This document shows positions 49,797-58,029 of a stretch of DNA of 64,000 nucleotides, one piece after another. Source of the stretch: Hallerella sp963652365 (lineage in GTDB: Bacteria > Fibrobacterota > Fibrobacteria > Fibrobacterales > Fibrobacteraceae); contig CAVJTH010000010.1 of NCBI GenBank assembly GCA_963652365.1, forward strand, positions 11,637 to 75,636, in the 5' to 3' direction. How positions within the stretch are numbered: position 1 is the first letter of the stretch; each line of letters opens with the position of its first letter. The position numbers were made by a program, and so were the translations under genes. The notes under the pieces were generated by a model. The model made no database searches. It was not told the origin of the DNA and worked only from the letters and a program-made list of their open reading frames with translations.

Positions 49797-50684
49797 ATGA
49801 AAGGAATTGTTCTCGCCGGGGGATCCGGTACAAGGCTCTATCCGCTGACGCTCGTCACGAGCAAGCAACTCTTGCCTGTCTATGACAAGCCGATGATCTA
49901 TTACCCATTATCGACGCTCATGCTTGCGGGCATTCGCGATATCCTCATCATCTCGACGCCGACGGACTTGCCGAACTTCGAACGTCTCCTGGGCGACGGT
50001 TCCTCGATGGGCGTGCATCTTTCCTACAAGGTGCAGCCAAGTCCGAACGGGCTTGCGGAAGCCTTTGTGCTGGGCGAGGAATTTATCGGCAGCGACTCCT
50101 GCGCCATGATTCTCGGCGACAACATCTTTTACGGCAACGGGATGACGCCACTCTTGAAAAGCGCCGTGGAAAACGCGGAAAAGAATCACCGGGCGAGCGT
50201 CTTCGGCTACTACGTCGAGGATCCGGAACGCTTTGGCGTCGTGGAGTTCGACGATTCGGGCAAGGTCGTCTCGATCGAGGAAAAACCCGCGGAACCCAAG
50301 AGCAACTATGCGGTGACCGGGCTTTATTTTTACGACAATCGCGTCGTGGAGTTTGCGAAGGGCATGAAGCCTTCGGCACGCGGGGAGCTCGAAATCACCG
50401 ACCTGAACCGGCTCTTTCTGGACGCGGACGCATTGGATGTCAAGCTTCTCGGCCGGGGATTCGCCTGGCTTGACACCGGCACGATGGACAGCCTGGTGGA
50501 GGCCGGCGACTTTGTGCGCATGGTGGAAAAGCGCCAGGGCATCAAGATTTCCGCGGTCGAGGAAATCGCCTACATCAACGGCTGGATCGATCGGGAAACG
50601 CTTTCCGTTTCGGCCAGGAAATATGGAAAATCGACTTACGGCGCGCATCTGCAGAAAGTCGCCGAAGGAAAAATTCGTTACTAG
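49797..50684 (+). CDS. rmlA: Glucose-1-phosphate thymidylyltransferase
   Basis: This 295-residue enzyme has LAGGSGTRLYPLTLVTSKQLLPVYDKPMIYYP, the RmlA signature, with GDNIFYG and AWLDTG later. It makes dTDP-glucose, the first step to dTDP-L-rhamnose. No Shine-Dalgarno is seen; TAAGTT ends 7 bp before the ATG. rmlB and rmlC follow. Confidence 0.97.
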   Translation: MKGIVLAGGSGTRLYPLTLVTSKQLLPVYDKPMIYYPLSTLMLAGIRDILIISTPTDLPNFERLLGDGSSMGVHLSYKVQPSPNGLAEAFVLGEEFIGSDSCAMILGDNIFYGNGMTPLLKSAVENAEKNHRASVFGYYVEDPERFGVVEFDDSGKVVSIEEKPAEPKSNYAVTGLYFYDNRVVEFAKGMKPSARGELEITDLNRLFLDADALDVKLLGRGFAWLDTGTMDSLVEAGDFVRMVEKRQGIKISAVEEIAYINGWIDRETLSVSARKYGKSTYGAHLQKVAEGKIRY

Positions 50685-50697
50685 GAAAGGAAAATCG

Positions 50698-51729
50698 ATG
50701 ACGACGAAAACAATCGTGGTGACCGGCGGTGCCGGATTTATCGGGGGAAACTTTGTCCACTACATGCTGCAGGCGCATCCGGACTGTCGGATCGTGTGCA
50801 TCGACGCGCTGACATACGCGGGGAACCTCGAAACGCTCGAACCCGTGATGAAGAATCCGAATTTCCGCTTCGCGAAACTGGACATTACGGACCGCGAAGG
50901 CGTCGAAACGCTTTTTGATTCCGAGCGTCCGGACGCGGTGGTGAACTTTGCCGCCGAAAGCCATGTCGATCGTTCGATCGAGAATCCGGGCGTGTTCATT
51001 TCGACGAATGTGCTCGGAACGGGAGTTTTGCTGGACGCCTGCCGCAAATACAAGGTCGGACGCTATCACCAGGTCTCGACCGACGAGGTCTATGGGGATC
51101 TTCCGCTTGACCGGCCGGACCTTTTCTTTACCGAGACGACGCCGCTTCACACGTCCAGTCCCTATTCGGCGAGCAAGGCCGGCGCGGACTTGCTGACTCT
51201 CGCCTACCATCGCACGTTCGGGCTTCCGGTCACGATATCCCGCTGCTCGAACAATTACGGTCCTTACCATTTTCCCGAAAAGCTCATTCCGCTGATGATC
51301 GCGAATGCGCTGGCGGACAAGCCTCTTCCCGTCTATGGAAACGGGATGAACGTCCGCGACTGGCTCTACGTCGAGGACCACTGCCGCGCGATCGACCTGA
51401 TTCTCGAAAAGGGCCGTATCGGCGAAGTCTATAACGTCGGCGGGCACAACGAGATGCACAACATCGACATCGTGAAGCTCATCTTGCGGGAACTCGGAAA
51501 GCCGGAAAGCCTCATCCACTTTGTAAAGGACCGCGCCGGGCACGATCTGCGCTATGCGATAGATCCGACAAAGATTCACCGGGAACTCGGCTGGCTTCCC
51601 GAAACGAAATTTGCGGACGGCATCAAGAAGACCGTCAAATGGTTTCTCGACAACAGGCCGTGGTGGGAGCATATCGTAAACGGGGAATACAGGAACTACT
51701 ACAAGACGATGTACGGAGACAAGTTCTGA
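50698..51729 (+). CDS. rmlB: dTDP-glucose 4,6-dehydratase
   Basis: This 343-residue SDR has TGGAGFIGGNFV, the catalytic Thr in STDEVYGDL, and YSASKAGAD (Tyr and Lys), all typical of RmlB. GGAAAGGA precedes the ATG. The stop overlaps the rmlC start by one base. Confidence 0.97.
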   Translation: MTTKTIVVTGGAGFIGGNFVHYMLQAHPDCRIVCIDALTYAGNLETLEPVMKNPNFRFAKLDITDREGVETLFDSERPDAVVNFAAESHVDRSIENPGVFISTNVLGTGVLLDACRKYKVGRYHQVSTDEVYGDLPLDRPDLFFTETTPLHTSSPYSASKAGADLLTLAYHRTFGLPVTISRCSNNYGPYHFPEKLIPLMIANALADKPLPVYGNGMNVRDWLYVEDHCRAIDLILEKGRIGEVYNVGGHNEMHNIDIVKLILRELGKPESLIHFVKDRAGHDLRYAIDPTKIHRELGWLPETKFADGIKKTVKWFLDNRPWWEHIVNGEYRNYYKTMYGDKF

Positions 51730-52286
51730 TGGGCAAGTTTCATTTTATCGATACGGAAATCGCGGACGTCAGGATCGTCGAGCCGACGGTCTTCGGCGAT
51801 GCGCGCGGCTACTTCATGGAAACCTATAGCGAACGGGAATTTTCCGAAGCGGGAATTTCGGCAAGGTTCGTGCAGGATAACGAGTCCCGATCGCGGAAGG
51901 GCGTGCTCCGCGGATTGCATTTCCAGAAGAAGAATCCGCAGGGAAAGCTTGTCCGGGTCATCGAAGGGGAAGTCTTTGACGTGGCGGTCGATCTGCGAAA
52001 GGAAAGCCGGACGTTCGGAAAATGGGTCGGGGTGACGCTTTCCGCCGAAAACAGGAAGCAGTTCTACATTCCCGAAGGATTCGCCCACGGCTTTGTCGTC
52101 TTGAGCGATACCGCTTCGTTTGTGTACAAATGTACGCGCCTTTACGCTCCGGGAGACGAAGGCGGCCTTCTGTGGAACGATCCGCAGATTGGAATCCGCT
52201 GGCCGGTCGGAGAAAACTTCGAACCGATCCTGAGCGAAAAGGATACGAAGAATCCGACTCTCGACAAGCTGGAATTTTACTTCTAG
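51729..52286 (+). CDS. rmlC: dTDP-4-dehydrorhamnose 3,5-epimerase
   Basis: This 185-residue cupin has RGYFMETY, FVQDNESRSRKGVLRGLHFQ (catalytic His in LRGLHFQ), and FYIPEGFAHGFVVLSD. No rmlD follows in the window, so the last reductase must be encoded elsewhere. Confidence 0.96.
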   Translation: MGKFHFIDTEIADVRIVEPTVFGDARGYFMETYSEREFSEAGISARFVQDNESRSRKGVLRGLHFQKKNPQGKLVRVIEGEVFDVAVDLRKESRTFGKWVGVTLSAENRKQFYIPEGFAHGFVVLSDTASFVYKCTRLYAPGDEGGLLWNDPQIGIRWPVGENFEPILSEKDTKNPTLDKLEFYF

Positions 52287-52311
52287 CCGTGAATATTTTA
52301 TCTTTCGTTCA

Positions 52312-52773
52312 ATGAAAAAAATCCTTGTGCTCTGTACCGGAAACGTCTGCCGCAGCCCGACAGCGGAATATCTGTTGCGGAAAAGCCTCGATTCGGAAAA
52401 CTGTTCCATCGAAAGCGCGGGGATTGGCGCAGTCGTGAATTCCGCTCCGGAATCCCTGGCGGAAAAGGTCGCGATGGCGCACCATCTGGATATTTCCGGC
52501 CACCGTTCGCGCCAAGTGACGATGGATATGCTCCGGTGGGCGGATCTGGTCCTTGTCATGGAAAGGAGCCAAAAGACCTGCCTGCTCGAACGCTATCCGT
52601 GGCTCGATGGAAAGATCTTTCGGTATGGAGAGCCGCTGAAAGTCGATGTTCCCGATCCGCATGGACGACCGGAAAGCGCCTTTGTCATGGCTTGGAACTT
52701 TATCGAAAAACTGACCCCCTACTGGGTGGAAAAAATTTCCCACCTCCGAGGAAAAAATGACAGTCTTGAATGA
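52312..52773 (+). CDS. wzb: Low-molecular-weight protein tyrosine phosphatase (Wzb-type)
   Basis: This 153-residue protein has the P-loop CTGNVCRS (Cys8, Arg14) and the later Asp in DPHGR. It would dephosphorylate the tyrosine kinase encoded next, as Wzb does for Wzc. The stop overlaps the kinase gene by 17 bp. Confidence 0.92.
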   Translation: MKKILVLCTGNVCRSPTAEYLLRKSLDSENCSIESAGIGAVVNSAPESLAEKVAMAHHLDISGHRSRQVTMDMLRWADLVLVMERSQKTCLLERYPWLDGKIFRYGEPLKVDVPDPHGRPESAFVMAWNFIEKLTPYWVEKISHLRGKNDSLE

Positions 52774-54808
52774 AAGGAACTCTTCGAACTCGCAGGAAAA
52801 CCCGTGGCTGGAATTGCTAAGGGAAATCTGGGCGAACAAGGTCCTGGTCTTTGTCACCGTGCTCCTTTCGATGATCGTCGGCGTCTTTGTCGCGATGTGG
52901 ATGCGGCCTGTCTATGAAGCGAACGCGCTGATGCAGGTCAAGGTGAAGGGCGGTTCCCTGACGGCGATGCTCGGCGATGTCGGTGCGCTTCTCGGCATGG
53001 GAGGCGGATCGTCGGAAACGGAAACGCAGCTGATGCAGAGCCGGCGCATCCTGGAAGAGGTCATCGATTCGCTGGGGCTTCGTTACAACGCCTTGCCGAC
53101 AAGCGCCGTCGATCGGATTCTGCATCGCGAAGGTCGCGTCGATGTCCAGTATTTCTACCAGCCGGATTCCACCGTGATTCCGAAAGATCGCCTGGGAATT
53201 CCCTGGACGATTGTCGCGGACGATTCCGCGCATTTTTCCGTCTATGACGATCTGGGCGCGAAGGTTCTTTCCGGGATTCCCGGAAAAATGGCTTCGGCTC
53301 CCTACGGCACGGATTCCGTCAAGATCCTGGTTCCCCTGATGCGGGCGACTTCCGGCCAGAAGTTCGAACTTTCCGTTTCGTCGATGATTTCCACGATCAA
53401 GACCGTGACGGGAAAACTGTCGATTTCCGAAGTGGGCAAGAAGACGGGGCTCCTCTCTGTCGCCTACCAGGATGAATATGTCGATCGGGCGGTTCTCGTT
53501 GTCGATACGCTGACCGCCGTCTATTTGCGGCTGAACGGGGAATTCGGTTCGTTCGATATCCGGAACACGCTCTCCATTCTCGAAGATAAGCTCCCCGATG
53601 CGCGCCGGGCATTGGACAGCCTGGTCGAGGAACTGAACACCTACCGGGAAAAAATCGGCTCCGCGGACATCGCTGCGGAAACCAGGATCACGCTGGAGTC
53701 GCAGATGCGCCTGCAACAGCAGGTTGTCCAGCTAGAGCAGATGCGCGAGGAAAAGGCTCGTCTCTTCGACGCTTCGCACCCGACGATCGTGACGATGGAC
53801 AGGCAGATCGCGGCGCTCAACAAGGAAATCTCCAAGAGCAATTCGATGACGAAAAAGCTCCCGGAATCCCAGCAGAAGATCTTGACGCTCACGACGGAAA
53901 TCCAGTTCGCCCAGATGATCTATTCCGATCTCCTGAAGCGCGTGGAGCAGATGCGCTTGCTCGTGAACGGAACTGCCGAATCGGCGATGATTATCGATTC
54001 GGCCGTGGGAAACCCGAAGCCTGTCAAGCCCAAAAGAAAAATGGTGGTCCTCGCGTTTATGTTTGCCGGTTTCTGCGTAGCGATCGGGCTCGCTTCGCTC
54101 CGGAAAAAGTTCCAGAAGGTGACGGATCCTTCCGCGGTCTCCAAGGCGACAGGCGCGATTGTCTATGCCTGCATCGCCAAGGGCGAAAACGAATCGAAAT
54201 TGGGAATTCGGACCTTGCGGCTTGCGCTTGAACTCGAATCGGTCGCGGGGAACATGGTCCTCTGCTTTTCGGGGATTGCGCACGGAACCGGCAATACCTT
54301 TATCGCCGTCCAGACGGCAAGGCTTTTCGCGAATTCCGGAAAAAGGGTCCTGCTGATCGATGCCGATTTGCAAAACGGGGTGCTGGAGGAACGCTTAGGG
54401 CTGGAATCGTCGGAAGGCCTTGTCGAAGTCCTTGCGGGAACGGTTCCGCTTGCGACGGCGATTGGCAAGACGGAAACGTCCGGGCTCGACGTCTTGCCGA
54501 CCGGTGCGCGCCTGACGTGCTCGGAGGGAGTATTTGCGTCCGAGCGGTTTGCGGATTTCATCCGAAAGGTGCGTTCTCTTTACGACATCGTCATCCTGGA
54601 TGCGCCATCGCTCTGCGAGACGAAGAACGCGGTATTTATCGGCAAGCAATCCGACAAGATAATCTTGACATTTGAATATGGACGCTGTTCGATGGAAAGC
54701 CTGGTTTCGAGTCTTTCCCTGCTTCCCAGGGAGATTTCGTCTAGAGCCTTTGTCATGAACGGGTATCTTGAAACAAGAAAGAAAAACGCTAGGGAGTTTT
54801 CAGCATGA
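52757..54808 (+). CDS. Wzz/BY-kinase-like polysaccharide copolymerase with degenerate Walker A
   Basis: This 683-residue protein has a Wzz chain-length domain: TM1 about residues 30-53, a long periplasmic coiled coil about 280-380, and TM2 about 432-452. The cytoplasmic domain is BY-kinase-like. Walker A' is VLLIDADLQNG and Walker B is DIVILDAPS. Walker A reads SGIAHGTGNTFIA, so the usual GKS/T Lys is Asn513. The C-terminal tyrosine cluster is reduced to one Tyr. It may regulate chain length without kinase activity. GAGGA precedes the ATG. Confidence 0.82.
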   Translation: MTVLNERNSSNSQENPWLELLREIWANKVLVFVTVLLSMIVGVFVAMWMRPVYEANALMQVKVKGGSLTAMLGDVGALLGMGGGSSETETQLMQSRRILEEVIDSLGLRYNALPTSAVDRILHREGRVDVQYFYQPDSTVIPKDRLGIPWTIVADDSAHFSVYDDLGAKVLSGIPGKMASAPYGTDSVKILVPLMRATSGQKFELSVSSMISTIKTVTGKLSISEVGKKTGLLSVAYQDEYVDRAVLVVDTLTAVYLRLNGEFGSFDIRNTLSILEDKLPDARRALDSLVEELNTYREKIGSADIAAETRITLESQMRLQQQVVQLEQMREEKARLFDASHPTIVTMDRQIAALNKEISKSNSMTKKLPESQQKILTLTTEIQFAQMIYSDLLKRVEQMRLLVNGTAESAMIIDSAVGNPKPVKPKRKMVVLAFMFAGFCVAIGLASLRKKFQKVTDPSAVSKATGAIVYACIAKGENESKLGIRTLRLALELESVAGNMVLCFSGIAHGTGNTFIAVQTARLFANSGKRVLLIDADLQNGVLEERLGLESSEGLVEVLAGTVPLATAIGKTETSGLDVLPTGARLTCSEGVFASERFADFIRKVRSLYDIVILDAPSLCETKNAVFIGKQSDKIILTFEYGRCSMESLVSSLSLLPREISSRAFVMNGYLETRKKNAREFSA

Positions 54809-56181
54809 TAAATCTAATCCTTTGCGGCGGGTGCGGAACGCGCCTTTGGCCGGTCAGCCGTACGCTGATGCCGAAACAGTTCGCCAAGCTCTTTAATGGA
54901 AGTTCTCTTTTCCAGGGAACGGTATTGACAAATTCTGTCGCATGCGAGTCCCAGTACATCATCAGCAACGCGGAACAGTATTTTTTGGCGAAGGACCAGC
55001 TTTCGGAAATTTCGAAAAAGGGAACTGCGCGCTTTATGCTCGAACCCGTCGGCAGGAATACCGCTCCGGCAATTGCGCTCGCCTGCCTGACGCTAGACCC
55101 GGAAACGGTCGTTCTCGTTTCTCCGTCGGACCATGTCATCAGAAACCGGGAAGCCTATCTGGCGTGCTTGAAAAAGGCGGAATCCTTGGCGAAAGACGGA
55201 AATCTCGTGACGTTCGGCATCACGCCGACAGGCCCCGAAACGGGCTACGGCTACATCGAGGCGGATGGCGAGAATGTCAAGCGGTTCGTGGAAAAGCCCG
55301 ATTTCGAAACGGCGAAGAAATATCTCGAAAACGGAAATTTCTACTGGAACAGCGGAATTTTCTGTTTCAAGGTATCGACCTTTCTCTCGGAACTCGAAAA
55401 GTACGCACCGGAAATGTACAGGGCTTGCCAGGCGGCCTTGGCGGGAGCGGCACGGGAAAACGAGCTGCTCCGCGTCAGGCATGACGACATGATGGCGATT
55501 CCCGCGAATTCCATCGACTACGCGGTCATGGAAAAGTCGAACCGGGTCAAGGTCGTCCCGTCGGATATCGGCTGGTCGGATCTCGGGTCGTTCAACGCGC
55601 TTTACGAAGAATATCCGCACGATGACTCGGGAAACAATTTCAACCCGAAGCACGTCGCTGTCGGGACCACCAATTCCATGGTAATCGGAAACCAGCGTCT
55701 GGTCGCGACGATCGATCTGGACAAGATGCTCGTCGTGGATACTCCCGATGCACTGCTGGTCGCTCCGCTGTCGAGCAGCCAGAAGGTAAAATCCGTCGTG
55801 GAAAAGCTCAAGGCGAAGCATTCGCCGTTGCCGGATGTCCCGCAGACCGTAAGCCGTCCGTGGGGAACGTATTCCGTTCTGGAAGATACGGAACGCTACA
55901 AGATAAAAAGAATCGTGGTGAAGCCGGGAAAGCGTCTCAGCCTGCAGAAACACCTGCACCGTTCGGAACATTGGGTCGTCGTCAGCGGAACGGCGACATG
56001 CACGGTCGGCGAAAAGGTCTTCTACGTGCGACCGAACGAATCGACTTACATCCAGATTGGCGAAGTTCACCGGCTGCAGAACGAAGGAAACCTGCCGCTT
56101 GTCATCGTCGAAGTCCAGGTCGGGGAATACACGGGCGAAGACGACATCATCCGTCTGCAGGACGACTACAAGCGTTCCTGA
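54805..56181 (+). CDS. manC: Mannose-1-phosphate guanylyltransferase / mannose-6-phosphate isomerase
   Basis: This 458-residue enzyme has LCGGCGTRLWPVSRTLMPKQF and FVEKPDFETAK in the transferase half. The C-terminal cupin has RPWGTYSVLEDTERYKIKRI and LHRSEHWVVVSGTA. It makes GDP-mannose for surface glycans. The start overlaps the kinase-like gene as ATGA. Confidence 0.96.
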   Translation: MINLILCGGCGTRLWPVSRTLMPKQFAKLFNGSSLFQGTVLTNSVACESQYIISNAEQYFLAKDQLSEISKKGTARFMLEPVGRNTAPAIALACLTLDPETVVLVSPSDHVIRNREAYLACLKKAESLAKDGNLVTFGITPTGPETGYGYIEADGENVKRFVEKPDFETAKKYLENGNFYWNSGIFCFKVSTFLSELEKYAPEMYRACQAALAGAARENELLRVRHDDMMAIPANSIDYAVMEKSNRVKVVPSDIGWSDLGSFNALYEEYPHDDSGNNFNPKHVAVGTTNSMVIGNQRLVATIDLDKMLVVDTPDALLVAPLSSSQKVKSVVEKLKAKHSPLPDVPQTVSRPWGTYSVLEDTERYKIKRIVVKPGKRLSLQKHLHRSEHWVVVSGTATCTVGEKVFYVRPNESTYIQIGEVHRLQNEGNLPLVIVEVQVGEYTGEDDIIRLQDDYKRS

Positions 56182-56204
56182 TTGCCGACAGATTTATCGA
56201 CAGA

Positions 56205-56229
56205 AAGGCTCCGCATCTTGCGGAGCCTT
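56205..56229. terminator. Bidirectional hairpin between manC and the FKBP gene
   Basis: AAGGCTCCGC (56205-56214) and GCGGAGCCTT (56220-56229) form a perfect 10-bp stem with a 5-nt loop. It lies between convergent genes, though neither T run is long. Confidence 0.8.
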
Positions 56230-56238
56230 CGATTTTCC

Positions 56239-57393
56239 CTATTCCTGCGCGCCTAGATATTCGACGACAAAGACGAGAGTGGCGTTTCCGGGAATCGGTC
56301 CGCCTCCGCGGTTACCATAGCCGAGTTCGGGCGGAATCACGAGCACGCGCTTTTCGCCGGGAAGCATTCCTTCGACGCCTAGATCCCAGCCGCGGATGAC
56401 GTTTCCCTTGCCCAGCGGAAAGTTGAAGATCTGGCCGCGGTCGCGCGAACTGTCGAACTTCTTTCCGTCCGAGAGGAATCCGGTATAGTGGACGCGGACA
56501 TTCTGCCCGGTTCTTGCGCCTTCTCCTTCGCCTTCGCGGATTATCGCGTAGCGGAGACCTTCCGGACCGTCCTTTAGGTCGAGCTTTTCGATGTCCGGAA
56601 AAAAGTCCATCGTCTCGGCGAGGGCGTTGTCGATTTCGACGTTCTCCATTTCGACGCGGAAAATGAGCGTGGAATTCGGCGGAATCGCGCTGTAGGACTT
56701 GGCTCCGTATCCCATCGACGGGCTGATCTTTAGCCAGCGTACCGCGCCGGGAGCGATCCCGTCAAGGCCTGTCTCCCATCCGGCGATGAGCTTTCCGCCA
56801 CCGAGGACGGTCGCAAGAGGCTTTCCGTAGTCCTTGGAACTCGAAAACTTTCGGCCGGAAGCGAGCCATCCCGTGTAATGCACCTGCACGCGGGTTCCCT
56901 GGGCGGCAGGCGTTCCCGTTCCCGTCTTTTCGTCCCAGCAGAAGACGCCGTTTTCGAGCTTCTTCCAGTTGGCCTTTTTGGAATCGGCAAAGTCGTCTGG
57001 CTTGAGCGGCGGATCGGCGGACACCAGCTCCACTTCGAAGTAGAGGTCCGAACGCGGGGGAATCGGACCGATTTCGCGGTCGCCGTAAGCGAGCTGGTAG
57101 GGAATGGCGAGCTTTCGGATTTCTCCGACCTTCATGCCGAGAAGGCCGCGCTCCCAGCCCTGGATGACCTGTCCCGCTCCGAGCGAGAATTCGAGCGGTT
57201 CGCCGCGGTCGTAGGAATTGTCGAACATCGTCATCGCGGAATCGGCGAGAAAGCTCTTGTAGTGGACGCGGATCAGCTGCCCGTTCTGGATGGGGTCGCC
57301 CGAACCGTCCTTGACGGTGGTGACTTCGTAAGGAATAGCCCAGAGGAATGCGGGCAACAGGAAGAGGAGAGAGAAAAGTCTGTTCTTGGACAT
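56239..57393 (-). CDS. Exported protein with three tandem FKBP domains
   Basis: This 384-residue protein has a signal peptide (RLFSLLFLLPAFLWA). Three FKBP peptidyl-prolyl isomerase repeats sit at about residues 25-125, 160-255 and 285-382. Each has VHY, FD/FS-S, the GWE/GWD segment and GYG-type loops; for instance VIRGWDLGVEGM and LGYGNRGGGPIPG in the third. The second reads FSSSKDYGKP and is the most divergent. It probably folds exported proteins. Confidence 0.88.
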   Translation of the reverse strand: MSKNRLFSLLFLLPAFLWAIPYEVTTVKDGSGDPIQNGQLIRVHYKSFLADSAMTMFDNSYDRGEPLEFSLGAGQVIQGWERGLLGMKVGEIRKLAIPYQLAYGDREIGPIPPRSDLYFEVELVSADPPLKPDDFADSKKANWKKLENGVFCWDEKTGTGTPAAQGTRVQVHYTGWLASGRKFSSSKDYGKPLATVLGGGKLIAGWETGLDGIAPGAVRWLKISPSMGYGAKSYSAIPPNSTLIFRVEMENVEIDNALAETMDFFPDIEKLDLKDGPEGLRYAIIREGEGEGARTGQNVRVHYTGFLSDGKKFDSSRDRGQIFNFPLGKGNVIRGWDLGVEGMLPGEKRVLVIPPELGYGNRGGGPIPGNATLVFVVEYLGAQE

Positions 57394-57456
57394 GGGGACT
57401 CCTGCGGAGCAAATTAGAAAATGCTAGTTTTTTTGGACACAGACAGGTGAAATAAC

Positions 57457-58029
57457 ATGGATTTGACAGTGATTTTCATTCTGGTGGCCATCGTTCTGCT
57501 CTCGCTGGTGCTAGCCGGTCTCGGGGCGTACGTAGTCATTCACAATTCGGATGAGAAAGAAAAGGAATCGAATGCCCCGGTCATCGATGTGTCCGGCCAG
57601 TATGCGGTTGTCGTTCGCCCTGCCCGAGAATCCATTGAAAAGGTCAAGCCTTCCCTTGCGGAAATCGCCGAGTGGCTTTCGACGACGGATGCCGATGCCG
57701 AAACGCAGGGACGTCTTGTCGAGGCGTGGAAAAAGAGCATCGAAGACGTGGTGAAGGTGATCGACGAGGGCGACCGGAACGGGACCGTGACCTATCGGGT
57801 CGTGATTGGTCCGAGGAGCCGTCCGTTTTGTAGTTTTATCGGCGATGACAATTACATTACCCGCGAGCAGATCCGGAACCATGCGGAAATTCTTCCGCCT
57901 TACGTTCTAGGCTGCGATTGCCATCTCGTCCCGAAGCTTCCCTGGGAAAATCCGGGGAAGGCCGGGTGGAAGGCTCTCATTCCGGAAAATGGGGCGTATC
58001 GCGTTCCCGACTGGAGACACATTGCGTAA
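57457..58029 (+). CDS. Membrane-anchored protein of unknown function
   Basis: This 190-residue protein has one N-terminal helix (about residues 4-27, IFILVAIVLLSLVLAGLGAYVVI). A soluble domain of mixed helix and strand ends with two cysteines in GCDCHLVPKLPWENPG. No family was recognised. Its last 8 bp overlap the TTG start of the PorV-like gene, so the two are probably co-translated. Confidence 0.7.
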   Translation: MDLTVIFILVAIVLLSLVLAGLGAYVVIHNSDEKEKESNAPVIDVSGQYAVVVRPARESIEKVKPSLAEIAEWLSTTDADAETQGRLVEAWKKSIEDVVKVIDEGDRNGTVTYRVVIGPRSRPFCSFIGDDNYITREQIRNHAEILPPYVLGCDCHLVPKLPWENPGKAGWKALIPENGAYRVPDWRHIA

